A stretch of DNA of 64,000 nucleotides from Mycolicibacterium fortuitum subsp. fortuitum (GCF_022179545.1 NZ_AP025518.1:4340001-4404000), one strand, 5' to 3'. Numbered from the stretch's first letter, positions 42,605-51,684 are shown. Notes: generated by a model from the letters alone, not told the origin. A program made the numbers and translations.

Positions 42605-43730
42605 GTGCCGCCTCACTGTGTGACGAGACCTGGGTCAGCACCTCAGGTCCGTCGGCGCCGATGACCACGGCATCGCGGGTGAACACCGCGCCGACGCCCT
42701 GCTCCCAGACGTAGCTGGTGAGGGCAAGCACCATGCCCTCTTCCAGGATGTCGGTCTCGGCTGTGACCCGAATGTTCTGCGACACCACCGGTGGGTCGAA
42801 TCCCAACCCGAGCCCGTGAGCCACCGGCATCGCAGGCAGCGGTTCGCCGGCCTGCTCGTACGCATCCAGCAATGCACTGGTCGGATTGCCGACACGGCTC
42901 ACGTCAAGCAGTCTGTCCCACAGGTCATCCCGCCGTCGGTACAACGCACGGACCGCATCCGTCGGTTCACCCACGGACACCGTGCGCGCGACCTCCGCGA
43001 CGTAGCCGTCGGCGAGCACACCCGCCGACAGAGCGACCAGGTCGCCCTCGCTGACGCGACCGTCTCCCTGCGCACGGCGCCACGGGTGGTCCTTCGACGT
43101 GACCCACGCGGCGTCCTGCGTGGCCGGGGTGCTCACCCCACCTGCGGCCTCGGCTTCCAATATCGCACCGGCGAGTCTCTTCTCCGTGGTGCCCGCAACC
43201 AGCTCGGCGACGCCTCGTGCCAGCCCCACCTCTGCGACTGTCAGCGCACGTCGCAGCGCCTGGATCTCCTCAGCAGTCTTCACTCGGCGCGCCGCCCGCA
43301 TCGCCTCCTCGCCGTCGACGAGCTCGGCGTTCGGGAAAGCCATCGGCAGCAGCTTGGCGAATGTCGGTGTCAAGGCATCTGTTCCGATCCGCCACGCCGA
43401 ATCGGAACCCTTGATGCCGCGCAGCACATCGACGAGGGTCATCGGGTTCCACGCGAAGCCGTACAAATTCTCGTGCGGGATCTCCTCGGGGATGCCCTCG
43501 TCCCATGTGCTGTTCAGGTGGATCTCACCCGTCGCGCGGACGAACGTGCAGATCGGTCCGAACGGCCGGGTACCAACCACCCACAACTGCGGGGCACCGG
43601 AGATGTACCGGACGTTGGCCTGCCTGCCGAGGACGAGCGCGTCGAGGCCGTGGGCCTCCATCTGGGCGACGGCGCGCTCCCTGCGGCTGACGCGCAATGC
43701 CAGGCCGTCGGCCTCGATCTCAGTTCCCAC
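42597..43730 (-). CDS. M24 (pita-bread) fold protein with lost metal ligands
   Basis: 377 residues from GTG 43730, overlapping the neighbour's stop by 11 bp; ATG 43742 is an alternative. The creatinase/aminopeptidase P fold is clear, but aligned with the intact neighbour the five ligands D, D, H, E, E read Ser 235, Glu 246, His 305, Thr 338 and Arg 352. The spacing of the first two (11 residues) is identical. It is therefore probably inactive as a metallopeptidase and may be a non-metal hydrolase like creatinase or a regulatory subunit. Confidence 0.85.
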   Translation of the reverse strand: MGTEIEADGLALRVSRRERAVAQMEAHGLDALVLGRQANVRYISGAPQLWVVGTRPFGPICTFVRATGEIHLNSTWDEGIPEEIPHENLYGFAWNPMTLVDVLRGIKGSDSAWRIGTDALTPTFAKLLPMAFPNAELVDGEEAMRAARRVKTAEEIQALRRALTVAEVGLARGVAELVAGTTEKRLAGAILEAEAAGGVSTPATQDAAWVTSKDHPWRRAQGDGRVSEGDLVALSAGVLADGYVAEVARTVSVGEPTDAVRALYRRRDDLWDRLLDVSRVGNPTSALLDAYEQAGEPLPAMPVAHGLGLGFDPPVVSQNIRVTAETDILEEGMVLALTSYVWEQGVGAVFTRDAVVIGADGPEVLTQVSSHSEAAHA

Positions 43731-44988
43731 GGGACACCTCATAGGGGTCGTACGGATATGCGGTCAGCGGCATCCAGCCGCCTTCGGTCACCACCACGAT
43801 CTCCTCACCGCGATAGCCTCCGGTGCCGTCCTCCCAGACCACCGGCTCGAACACCAGCAGCATGCCTTCGGGAAAGACGAAGTTGTCGTCCCACTCCTGG
43901 CCGAGATCTGTTCCGATCATCGGCATTTCCGCCGCGCTGGTACCGATGCCGTGTCCCAGGTAGAAGTGCGGCAGCCACGGCTTTTTCCCGCCGCCCGCAG
44001 CGGTGGCCGCCCGGCCGAGGTCACCACAGGTGGCGCCGGCCTTGGTCACCGAGAGCACTGCGTCGACGATGCGACTCCACTTGTCGAACTGCTCCTGCTG
44101 GGCCGCCGTGGGATCCTGACCGACGATCCAGGTGCGTCCGTGGTCGGAGCAATAGCCGTGGTAGGCGATCGACACGTCGGTCCACAGCACATCGCCCTGC
44201 TGCAACTCGCGCTCGGTGGTGAGCAGGGGGAGCGCGAGATCCCCGGTGGTGGTCCAGGTGCCCTCGGCCTTCGACGCGGGCATGACCTGCCAGATCGAGT
44301 CGAACATGTTGGTCGTGGCGCCCAGCTCGAAAGTGCGGCGCACGAATTCGGCAGACAGGTCGATCTGGCGCACACCAGGCGCCAGCGACTTGTGGATCTC
44401 GGCGACAGCCTCTTCGGTGATCTGACAGGCCCGTCGGATACAGGCGATCTGGTCGATCGTCTTGACGATCTTCGCGGCGCCGATCACCGGCGCGGCATCC
44501 ACGGGCGCGCTCGGGAACAGTGCGCTGCCGGCCAGTCGCATCGCCCCGGTCAACTCGTCGGTGGCGACCGTCGCACCGGTCGGAACCAAGCCGGCCAGGA
44601 TCTTCGCGAATTCCGCGACGCCCTCGTCGAATTCGAGATAGACCGGCCCGTGCAGGTGGTCGTCAGGCAGCCCGGTTTCCATCGCCGCACCCTCACGGAA
44701 CGGCAGGAACAGGTGCGGGTGTTCATCGTCGGCCAGCACCACCGCGATCGGCCGCTCGACATGCGACAGTCCCGCGTCGGCCAGCGGCCAGGCGATGCCG
44801 GTGGCGTACATGACGTTACCGTTGCCGAGCAACACGAGCGCGTCCACACCCTGGTCAGCCATCGCCGCGTGCAGACGGGCGCCGACCTCTCGGCGCATCC
44901 GGGCCAAGTCGGGCTCGGCGGGAATGTCGAGCGGGGTGAAACCGGTGCGGGCGATCTGGGTGACTCCGGCTTGGGTAGCCGTACTCAT
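43720..44988 (-). CDS. M24 family metallopeptidase-like enzyme, metal site intact
   Basis: 422 residues from ATG 44988, overlapping the amidohydrolase stop by 4 bp. The dinuclear metal site is complete: Asp 271, Asp 282, His 346, Glu 381 and Glu 395. M24 enzymes cleave Xaa-Pro peptides or C-N bonds, but in a catabolic operon a different amide or C-C substrate is possible. Paired with a degenerate paralogue immediately downstream. Confidence 0.87.
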   Translation of the reverse strand: MSTATQAGVTQIARTGFTPLDIPAEPDLARMRREVGARLHAAMADQGVDALVLLGNGNVMYATGIAWPLADAGLSHVERPIAVVLADDEHPHLFLPFREGAAMETGLPDDHLHGPVYLEFDEGVAEFAKILAGLVPTGATVATDELTGAMRLAGSALFPSAPVDAAPVIGAAKIVKTIDQIACIRRACQITEEAVAEIHKSLAPGVRQIDLSAEFVRRTFELGATTNMFDSIWQVMPASKAEGTWTTTGDLALPLLTTERELQQGDVLWTDVSIAYHGYCSDHGRTWIVGQDPTAAQQEQFDKWSRIVDAVLSVTKAGATCGDLGRAATAAGGGKKPWLPHFYLGHGIGTSAAEMPMIGTDLGQEWDDNFVFPEGMLLVFEPVVWEDGTGGYRGEEIVVVTEGGWMPLTAYPYDPYEVSRGN

Positions 44989-46148
44989 TGGAGCCCCAGG
45001 AACTTCTGGATGTTCGTCGACACGATCTTGGTCGCGTTCTGCGGGCCGACCGCCTCGACCACCGCTGCCAGTGACTTCTCCGAGTACCCGAAAGTGCTCT
45101 CGTTGTGCGGGTAGTCGCTGGACCACATCACGTTGTCGACACCGATCTCATCGATCAGCCGCAGCCCCAGCGGGTCGACCATGAACGACGCGGCCATGTG
45201 CTTGTCCCAGTAGTACCGGACTTCGTGTTGCAGCTCGTGGTTGAACATGTGGCGGTAGGAGGCCAGCATGTGCTCGGCGTCCTGCAATGCGGTGGGCACC
45301 CACGCGATTCCGCCCTCGAACCAACCGATCTTCAGTTTGGGGTGCCGGTCGAGGATCCCAGAGAACACGTACTTGGCGAACTGCTCGCGGAAAGAGTCGA
45401 CGTTGACCATCATGCCGACCACGACGCTGTTGTTCTCGCACGGCGTCTTGGGAGGCGTCTCGCCGATATGGTGGCTGACCGGGATGCCGGACGCCTCGAT
45501 CTCGTCCCATACCGCGTCCATCGCGGTGCTGCCGTAGTCGTAGATGTTGCCCTCGTCGTCCTTACCCGGGTTCAGCGGGAGCAGGAACGTCTTGAGTCCC
45601 AGCGCCTTGAGCTCCTCGAGCGTGCTGCGGGCCCCCTTGGGATCCCACCAGTTGATCAGCCCCACACCGTAGAAGTGCCCGTTGGACTGCTCCTGCAGCG
45701 CGGCAATGTGCTCGTTGTAGATCCGGAACACCCGCTCGCGCAACGCCTTGTCCGGGTAATGGAACAGGGCCAGCACCGCGTTCGGGAACGCCAGCTCCTT
45801 GTCGATACCGTCCTCTTTGAGCTCCCGGATGCGGGCCGCGATGTTGTTCGACGCGGCACCGGCGAGGTCGTCGTACTGCATCAGCACTCGGCCGAAATCG
45901 CCTCCGGTCCAGGCCTTGCCCTTCATACCGACCATGTAAGCGCCGTCCTCGTACCAGATGCGCGGCGCGGCACCCTTGAGCTCCTCGGGGAAACGCTCGT
46001 AGAAGATGTCGTCGGCCACCGAGATGTGGTTGTCGGCCGAGAAGATCTCAGTGCCGGCAGGTAAACCGAGGTCACCGGTGGCATGTCCCTTGCGGTTCTT
46101 CGGTGCGCCAAAGCCTTCCGGCGGATAGAGGGTCGTCGAAGCAGTCAT
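44985..46148 (-). CDS. amidohydrolase family 2 (PF04909-like)
   Basis: 387 residues from ATG 46148. SADNHISV near 38-45 gives the first metal motif, HHIGET and EGGIAWVPTALQDAEHM follow, and SSDYPHNESTFG carries the late Asp. ACMSD-like fold. Lies 49 bp after P450 D and is the third member of this family in the window, each in an operon with an oxygenase or redox protein. Confidence 0.9.
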   Translation of the reverse strand: MTASTTLYPPEGFGAPKNRKGHATGDLGLPAGTEIFSADNHISVADDIFYERFPEELKGAAPRIWYEDGAYMVGMKGKAWTGGDFGRVLMQYDDLAGAASNNIAARIRELKEDGIDKELAFPNAVLALFHYPDKALRERVFRIYNEHIAALQEQSNGHFYGVGLINWWDPKGARSTLEELKALGLKTFLLPLNPGKDDEGNIYDYGSTAMDAVWDEIEASGIPVSHHIGETPPKTPCENNSVVVGMMVNVDSFREQFAKYVFSGILDRHPKLKIGWFEGGIAWVPTALQDAEHMLASYRHMFNHELQHEVRYYWDKHMAASFMVDPLGLRLIDEIGVDNVMWSSDYPHNESTFGYSEKSLAAVVEAVGPQNATKIVSTNIQKFLGLQ

Positions 46149-46197
46149 GTGCGGTACTCCAATCGGGCTGTGGGGCTGAGGATCGGCATGCCCGCAA

Positions 46198-47415
46198 CTA
46201 CCAGTTGACGGGGAGTTCGTAGACGCCGTAGGCGAGCCGGTCGTGCTTGAACGGCACCTCCTCGAGCGGAATGGCCAGGCGCAGAGTCGGAATCCGGCGC
46301 AGAAGGGTGTGGAAGACGATCTGCAGTTCGGCGCGTGCCAGCTGCTGACCGACGCACTGGTGGCGGCCGTAGCCGAAGCCGAGCTGCTGGCTGGCGTCGC
46401 GGCTGAGGTCGAGCTTGTCGGGCTCCGAGTAGGCCTTCGCATCCCAGTTGGCCGGGGACAGATCGATGATGACGCCGTCACCGGCGCGGATGGTCTCGCC
46501 GCCGATCTCGATGTCTTCCAGCGCGACCCGGCGCTGTCCGGTCTGGATGATGGACAGATAGCGCATCAGTTCCTCGACCGCGTTGGCGATCACCTTCGGA
46601 TCGTCTGCGGCACGCAGGAAGTCGGCCTGGTCGGGGTTCTCCAGAAGGGCCAGGATGCCGATGCCGATCATGTTGGCGGTGGTCTCGTGCCCGGCGATCA
46701 GCAGACCGGTGCCCAGCTGCGCGGCTTCCTTGACGCTGATCTCTCCAGCGGTCACGCGCTCGGCCAGATCGGACACCGCGTCCTCGGACGGGTTGGCCTG
46801 CTTTTCCTCGACCAGATTGATCAGGTACTGATGCAGGCTCATCGCGCCCTTCTGCATGGCGTCCGCCGCGGCGTACCGGGCCAGCCCGGCGTTGGCGTGC
46901 TCCTGGAAGAATTCATGGTCTTCGTAAGGGACACCGAGCATCTCGCTGATCACCACCGTGGGCACCGGCAAGGCCAGCTTGGCGACGAGGTCGGCGGGCT
47001 GCGGGCCCGCCAGGATCTCGTCGATGCACTCATCGGTGATCTTCTGGATCGCCGTGCGCAGTCCCTCGACACGACGGAACGTGAACGGCTTCGACAGCAT
47101 TCGGCGGAACCGCGTGTGCTCCTCGGCGTCGGAGGTGAACACCGACCGCGGCCGCTTGTCGACGGTGGCGAGCATGTGCTCGTTCCAATGCGGGAAACCC
47201 GCGATCCGGTCGTCCACACTGATGCGGGAGTCCGCGAAGAGCGTCCTGGCCTCTTCGTGACCGGTGATCAACCACGGGGTGCTGCCGTTCCAGATCTTCA
47301 CGCGGAAAAGGCCTTTGGGGTGGCCCAGCATCGGCTGTGGCGGCGCGAACGGGCACGCCGCGGCGCGCTCCATCGGGTATTCGGGGATGTCTACTTCGGT
47401 AGCGGTTTCGGACAC
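46198..47415 (-). CDS. cytochrome P450 (D)
   Basis: 405 residues from GTG 47415, preceded by GAGGA; the TTG at 47427 is less likely. I-helix AGHETTANM near 240, ExxR in EELMR, and heme loop FGYGRHQCVG with Cys about 350. Distinct in sequence from P450s A-C. Ferredoxin gene 14 bp upstream in the same operon supplies electrons. Confidence 0.93.
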   Translation of the reverse strand: MSETATEVDIPEYPMERAAACPFAPPQPMLGHPKGLFRVKIWNGSTPWLITGHEEARTLFADSRISVDDRIAGFPHWNEHMLATVDKRPRSVFTSDAEEHTRFRRMLSKPFTFRRVEGLRTAIQKITDECIDEILAGPQPADLVAKLALPVPTVVISEMLGVPYEDHEFFQEHANAGLARYAAADAMQKGAMSLHQYLINLVEEKQANPSEDAVSDLAERVTAGEISVKEAAQLGTGLLIAGHETTANMIGIGILALLENPDQADFLRAADDPKVIANAVEELMRYLSIIQTGQRRVALEDIEIGGETIRAGDGVIIDLSPANWDAKAYSEPDKLDLSRDASQQLGFGYGRHQCVGQQLARAELQIVFHTLLRRIPTLRLAIPLEEVPFKHDRLAYGVYELPVNW

Positions 47416-47429
47416 GTCATTCCTCAAGG

Positions 47430-47624
47430 TCAGTCTTGGATCTCGATGGCTAGGGCTGGGCAGGCCGCCGCGGCGCGGCGGGCGTTGTCGATCTGGTCCG
47501 GACCGGGTTCGGATTCGAGCAGCACCACGACACCGTCCTCGTCACGCTGGTCGAACACCTCACTGGCATTGAGCACGCACTGCCCCGAGGAGACACACTT
47601 GTCCTGGTCGACAGTGACTTTCAT
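47430..47624 (-). CDS. small ferredoxin, probably [3Fe-4S], CxxSxxC type
   Basis: 64 residues; ATG overlaps the TetR stop by 3 bp. Cys 10, 16 and 55 (CP) are the ligands, with Ser in the position of the missing Cys. Partner of the downstream P450. Its overlap with a regulator gene is unusual and couples their translation. Confidence 0.88.
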   Translation of the reverse strand: MKVTVDQDKCVSSGQCVLNASEVFDQRDEDGVVVLLESEPGPDQIDNARRAAAACPALAIEIQD

Positions 47625-48298
47625 ATGAGGTCGCTTTCTCGTGTCACCGGGGCCATCCACAGGCCGACGATCGCGTCGATCAATCCCGACGCCGCGCCCT
47701 GCCAGGACGCCCGCGGCACGTTGCCGCCCTGCGCCATCGCGCGCTCGCGATCGGCACAGCTGTGCATCAACAGGTTGCGCGCCATGATGTTGCGTTCGGC
47801 GCGGACCTCTGCGGGCAGTTCGGGCAGGCAGTTCTTCATCCCCTCGATGACCTGCACCAGCGACGGCGAACTCAGCGCGTCACGGACCACGATGTTGTGG
47901 TAGGCCGGGTCGGTCATCACCTGGGCGGCGAACCTGGCGTACCAGGTCGGGTTACCCAGCGCCGCAAGGTGTTCGGTGAGCGGCTGGACCAGGCAGGACA
48001 CCCAGTCCCGCAGGTTGGACGAGGATCCGGTGTCGGCCACCATCTGCTCGCGCAGGCACTCGATCGGACCGCGGTGCTTGTGTTCGATCGCACGCACCAG
48101 GTCGGTCTTGGTTCCGAAGTGGTAACCGACGGCGGCGTTGTTACCCTGTCCGGCCGCGTCACTCACCTGACGGTTGGACACCGCGAACACGCCGTGCTCG
48201 GCATAGAGCCGCTCAGCCGCCTTGAGGATCGCCTCCTGGGTACTGCTCGCCCGGTCGGCACGGGCGGACCGGTGGGCTGTTGTCACCGTTACAGTCAA
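47621..48298 (-). CDS. TetR-family transcriptional regulator (D), first gene of its operon
   Basis: 225 residues from TTG 48298, preceded by AGGTGAGG; GTG 48286 is an alternative. The frame is open to 48349 but that would place the operator inside the gene. The helix-turn-helix region FAVSNRQVSDAAGQGNNAAVGYHFGTKTDLV lies near 40-75. It heads the operon ferredoxin-P450-amidohydrolase-M24-M24-crotonase-CoA-transferase-SDR and is likely autoregulated through the palindrome just upstream. Confidence 0.87.
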   Translation of the reverse strand: MTVTVTTAHRSARADRASSTQEAILKAAERLYAEHGVFAVSNRQVSDAAGQGNNAAVGYHFGTKTDLVRAIEHKHRGPIECLREQMVADTGSSSNLRDWVSCLVQPLTEHLAALGNPTWYARFAAQVMTDPAYHNIVVRDALSSPSLVQVIEGMKNCLPELPAEVRAERNIMARNLLMHSCADRERAMAQGGNVPRASWQGAASGLIDAIVGLWMAPVTRESDLI

Positions 48299-48312
48299 CG
48301 CCTCACCTGTAA

Positions 48313-48334
48313 TTAAGTCAAGCACTTGATTTAA
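48313..48334. promoter_or_regulatory. TTAAgTCAAG-N2-CTTGAtTTAA operator upstream of TetR D
   Basis: A 22-bp palindrome with one broken pair (G/T) lies 15 bp before the TTG start. Its core CAAG-N2-CTTG resembles the published KstR2 motif (AnCAAGnnCTTGnT) with one mismatch, but the TetR encoded here does not look like KstR2. Confidence 0.7.
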
Positions 48335-48462
48335 AGTGGCCGGAGGCAAGACGAAGCCGTCGGACCACGCCTGACACCCGGACCGGCGTTGAGATTGCGG
48401 CCACGGTCGCGGTTCGGCTCATGTCACGACCCTGTACACAATCTCATTCCGTCAGATCGGAC

Positions 48463-49266
48463 CTATTTGGCCTTCCGGACGATGACCTTGCCCGCGACCG
48501 TTCCTCCGTCGATCGGCAGCACCGTGCCCGTGACGTAGCGTGAGCGGTCGGTGGCGAAGTAGAGCGCCGCCTCCGCGACGTCCTCGACCGTGCCCTCCCG
48601 CTTGAGCGGACGGTCGTTGCGCATCTGGGCGCGGATCCCCGCCTCGAACTCCTCGATGCGCTCGCGCTCCTCGGGCGAGGCCGACTTGGCCACGATCGCG
48701 GTGCGGATGTTGCCCGGAGCGATGGCGTTGACCCGAATCTCGTAGTGGGCCAGTTCGATCGCCGCGGACTTGGTGAACTGGATGACGGCGGCCTTGGATG
48801 CGCGATACGTCATCACCCCGCCACCGGCCTGGATTCCGCCGATGGAAGTCAGGTTGAGGATCGAACCGCCGCCGTGCTCGGCCATATACCGGGCGGCATC
48901 GCGGGTTCCGGCCATCACTGCGCGGACGTTGACCCGCATCACGGTGTCGAAATCAGCGAGGTCGTCATCGAAGAACCGACGGTGCATCCGGCCTGAGACC
49001 CCGGCGTTGTTGACCATGACGTCCAGGCCGCCGAAGGTCTCGACCGCGGTCGACACCAGCCGGCCCACCTGCTCGATGTCGCCTACGTCGGTGAACAGGA
49101 ACCGCGTGTCCTCCCCCAGTTCGTCGGCCAGAGCCTTGCCCCGCTCCTCGTCGATGTCGCCGATCATCACCTGGGCGCCTTCGGCGGCGAATCGGCGTAC
49201 CAGTCCCTCGCCGAGTCCCGATGCACCGCCGGTAACTACCGCGACCTTTCCGGCCAGTTCGTTCAT
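48463..49266 (-). CDS. short-chain dehydrogenase/reductase
   Basis: 267 residues from ATG 49266, overlapping the hydrolase stop (GTG 49269 possible). TGGASGLG motif near 11-18, NNAGVSG near 86 and YRASK near 155. Last gene of the eleven-gene operon that begins at 59100. Confidence 0.9.
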   Translation of the reverse strand: MNELAGKVAVVTGGASGLGEGLVRRFAAEGAQVMIGDIDEERGKALADELGEDTRFLFTDVGDIEQVGRLVSTAVETFGGLDVMVNNAGVSGRMHRRFFDDDLADFDTVMRVNVRAVMAGTRDAARYMAEHGGGSILNLTSIGGIQAGGGVMTYRASKAAVIQFTKSAAIELAHYEIRVNAIAPGNIRTAIVAKSASPEERERIEEFEAGIRAQMRNDRPLKREGTVEDVAEAALYFATDRSRYVTGTVLPIDGGTVAGKVIVRKAK

Positions 49267-50099
49267 CACACCTCTTTCAGGAATTCCAGCAATACCGCGG
49301 TCAGCGCGGCGGGCTGTTCGATCTGTGGACAGTGCCCCGCGCCGGCGATCACCACACTGCGGGCACCAGTTATCTGGCCGGCGATCTCACCGGCCCATCC
49401 CGACGGCAGCAGCTTGTCGTGTTCACCTTCGACGATCATGACCGGCACCGTGATGCGGCCATACGCTCGCTGCGACGACGGCATCGCCGGAGCGTCCAGA
49501 CCAGGACGGCGAAAACGCGCTGCGGCCAGGGCTTCCCAGGCCCCTGGCGCGATGCTCGACTCATAACGCCGTTGCACGTACGCCTCGTCGGCGGGATAGA
49601 CCGGATCGGCGAAGAGCGCGGTGACGATGCGTCGCATCCCGGCAGGCGTAGCGTCGTAGTCGTACAACGCCGCGGAATGTTCGTTGCGCTGGATATCCCC
49701 TCCGCCGCAGATCGCGGTGAGTGAGCGCATCCGGAGCCGGGGGGTATCCGAGGTGGCGTCGACGAGAAGGTTGATCGCGCCCATCGAGTTGCCCACGAAA
49801 TGTGCCTGCGTGACCCCGAGTTCGACGCAGAAGCGGGCGATATGCCGTATCCGCATGCCGCGCCCGTCGTTGAAATCGATCACCTTGGCGGTCTCACCGA
49901 AACCCAGCATGTCCGGGGCCAACACCCAGTAGTGCTCGGCGAGCGTATCGATTACTCGCTCCCAACCCAATTCAGCACCAGCGCCGAACTCGCCCCCGTG
50001 CAACAGGACGACCGGGTCCCCGATCCCCGCTTCGAGGTAGCTGGTGGTCAAGCCGTCGACGTCGATGGTCTTACGTGCGAATCTGCGTTGCGCTGTCAC
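49266..50099 (-). CDS. alpha/beta hydrolase (meta-cleavage-product hydrolase-like)
   Basis: 277 residues from GTG 50099, overlapping the FMN reductase stop by 4 bp. GGEFGAG oxyanion loop near 36, DMLGFGET near 63, elbow GNSMG with Ser about 105, Asp near 227 and His in GAGHCPQ near 256. The GNSMG elbow and DMLGFG motif are typical of C-C hydrolases acting on ring-fission products. Confidence 0.87.
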   Translation of the reverse strand: MTAQRRFARKTIDVDGLTTSYLEAGIGDPVVLLHGGEFGAGAELGWERVIDTLAEHYWVLAPDMLGFGETAKVIDFNDGRGMRIRHIARFCVELGVTQAHFVGNSMGAINLLVDATSDTPRLRMRSLTAICGGGDIQRNEHSAALYDYDATPAGMRRIVTALFADPVYPADEAYVQRRYESSIAPGAWEALAAARFRRPGLDAPAMPSSQRAYGRITVPVMIVEGEHDKLLPSGWAGEIAGQITGARSVVIAGAGHCPQIEQPAALTAVLLEFLKEV

Positions 50100-50677
50100 T
50101 GTGGCGCCCCGTGCGACCGCCCGAAATTCAGCAATTGCGTGGCCAGCATGTCGAGTTGGCCACGCACCGTCGCGTCGGCCAATTCGCCTGTCTCAGACCA
50201 GATCTTGTCCGCGGAGTTGATCGCCACCCCCAACGGAGTCGGCCAGGCCCGCAACGCGTGGCCGATGGAGCGCAACTGTCCCAGCGTTCCCACGGCGGCC
50301 TGCCAGCCATAGGCACAGCTGATACAGCCCCACGGGGTGTTGTCCAGGTATACCCGCGGGTCTTCCCGCAGATCCTCGATGTAATCCAGCGCGTTCTTCA
50401 CCAGACCGGAGATCGCCCCGTGATAGCCGGGCGAGCCCACCACCACGGCGTCGGCGTCACGCAGAGCGGACACAAACTCCTGAGCTGCCGGGGTGCGTTC
50501 CAAAGAGTGGGGCGCATACATCGGCAACTCGAGGTCCGGCCCGGCAAACATCCGGGTGCGGCCGCCTTGACGCTCGACGGCTTCCAGGCAGTACCGCACG
50601 GCCCGCTCGGTCGAGGAGTCGGCACGCAGGGTGCCGCCCATCCCAACCACGAACGGCACCTTCTCCGTTGGCGTCAT
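50096..50677 (-). CDS. NAD(P)H-dependent FMN reductase (flavodoxin-like)
   Basis: 193 residues. Flavodoxin-like fold with GMGGTLRADSST near 12-23 and the VVVGSPGYHGAISGLVKNALDYIE block near 77-98, which bind FMN. It may supply reduced flavin to the luciferase-like monooxygenase encoded three genes upstream. Lies 6 bp after the cyclase gene. Confidence 0.88.
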   Translation of the reverse strand: MTPTEKVPFVVGMGGTLRADSSTERAVRYCLEAVERQGGRTRMFAGPDLELPMYAPHSLERTPAAQEFVSALRDADAVVVGSPGYHGAISGLVKNALDYIEDLREDPRVYLDNTPWGCISCAYGWQAAVGTLGQLRSIGHALRAWPTPLGVAINSADKIWSETGELADATVRGQLDMLATQLLNFGRSHGAPQ

Positions 50678-50683
50678 GTTTCC

Positions 50684-51670
50684 TCACTTGATCGCAATGG
50701 GATTCACCGGCGAACCGACCGCACCGGTGACCCGCAGCGGAGGGGCGATGAGCTGGAACTCGTAGACACCGTCGGCAGCGCAGTCGGCGGCCAACGCGCC
50801 CAGATCCCAGTACTCACCGAGCATCAGACCCATGTCGCGCAGACACAGCATGTGCATCGGCAGGAACGTGCCCTCGACCCCGTTGGCCGGATCAGGATCC
50901 TCGACCATCAGATTGTCGGCGGCCACCGCGGCCACCTGGTGGTCGTGCAACCACGAGGCGCACCGCCAGTCCAGACCGGACCCAGCCTCGGCCCCGTCCC
51001 CGGTGGCCAAAAACCGGGTCCACCAACCGGTGTGCACCACCACGATGTCACCGGCAGTGATGCGCACCCCCTGCGCCTTGGCCACCTCATCGAGTTCGGC
51101 AGGCGTGACCGGATTGCCGGGCTCCAGGAACTGCTCGACGCCGCGATGGCGGACCACGTCCAACAGCACGCCGCGTGAGGTGATGCCCTTCCCGTCCACT
51201 TTGTCGATACCACAACGGAAAGCACCGAAACTCGTGACCGAATCAGCCGGGAAACCGTTGTAGAGCTTGTCCTCGTAGTAGACGTGTGACAGCGCGTCCC
51301 ACTGGGTCGCGGCCTGCAGTGGCATGACGATCATGTCGTCGTTGAAGCGAAAGGGGTTGTCCACGAAGAATTTGCTGACCTCGTGGGCCACCGAATTGCG
51401 CAGCCACTGCGGGCCGTACTGAGCCAGGGTATTCGCGTCGCCGCCATCGACGGTCATCACATGGGTGGGGTTCTGCCGAAACTGGAACGCCCCCTGCGGC
51501 CCGGAAGAGGAGAAGTCACCGCCGAGCGCGAACACCTTGCCCTGCTTGACCAGTGACGCGCCCTCGGCCACCTTGTCGGGCGTGATCAGGTTCAGCGTGC
51601 CGAGTTCGTCGGCGTCACCCCAGCGGCCCCAATTACGTACGTCGTCAGCGACCTTGCGAAAGTCGCTCAT
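50684..51670 (-). CDS. cyclase-family protein (PF04199-like, kynurenine formamidase fold)
   Basis: 328 residues from ATG 51670; a TTG at 51682 is in frame. The fold is recognised from DELGTLNLITPDKV near 22-35 and the ATQWDALSHV block near 121. The usual HxGTHxD metal motif reads QAATQWD, with Gln in place of both early His, a variant known among proteins of this family; the Asp and a later His remain. Probably a metal-dependent hydrolase of an amide or lactone. Confidence 0.83.
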   Translation of the reverse strand: MSDFRKVADDVRNWGRWGDADELGTLNLITPDKVAEGASLVKQGKVFALGGDFSSSGPQGAFQFRQNPTHVMTVDGGDANTLAQYGPQWLRNSVAHEVSKFFVDNPFRFNDDMIVMPLQAATQWDALSHVYYEDKLYNGFPADSVTSFGAFRCGIDKVDGKGITSRGVLLDVVRHRGVEQFLEPGNPVTPAELDEVAKAQGVRITAGDIVVVHTGWWTRFLATGDGAEAGSGLDWRCASWLHDHQVAAVAADNLMVEDPDPANGVEGTFLPMHMLCLRDMGLMLGEYWDLGALAADCAADGVYEFQLIAPPLRVTGAVGSPVNPIAIK

Positions 51671-51684
51671 CGTCCCGGCCAAGC

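Noticed and set aside
48313..48334. Calling the palindrome a KstR2 site and the region the KstR2 regulon
   Set aside because: Only the core matches, with one mismatch, and the adjacent TetR does not resemble KstR2; none of the known KstR2 target gene order is present.
48299..48349. Upstream extension of TetR D to a TTG at 48349
   Set aside because: It would translate through the 22-bp palindrome; AGGTGAGG before the TTG at 48298 is a better start.
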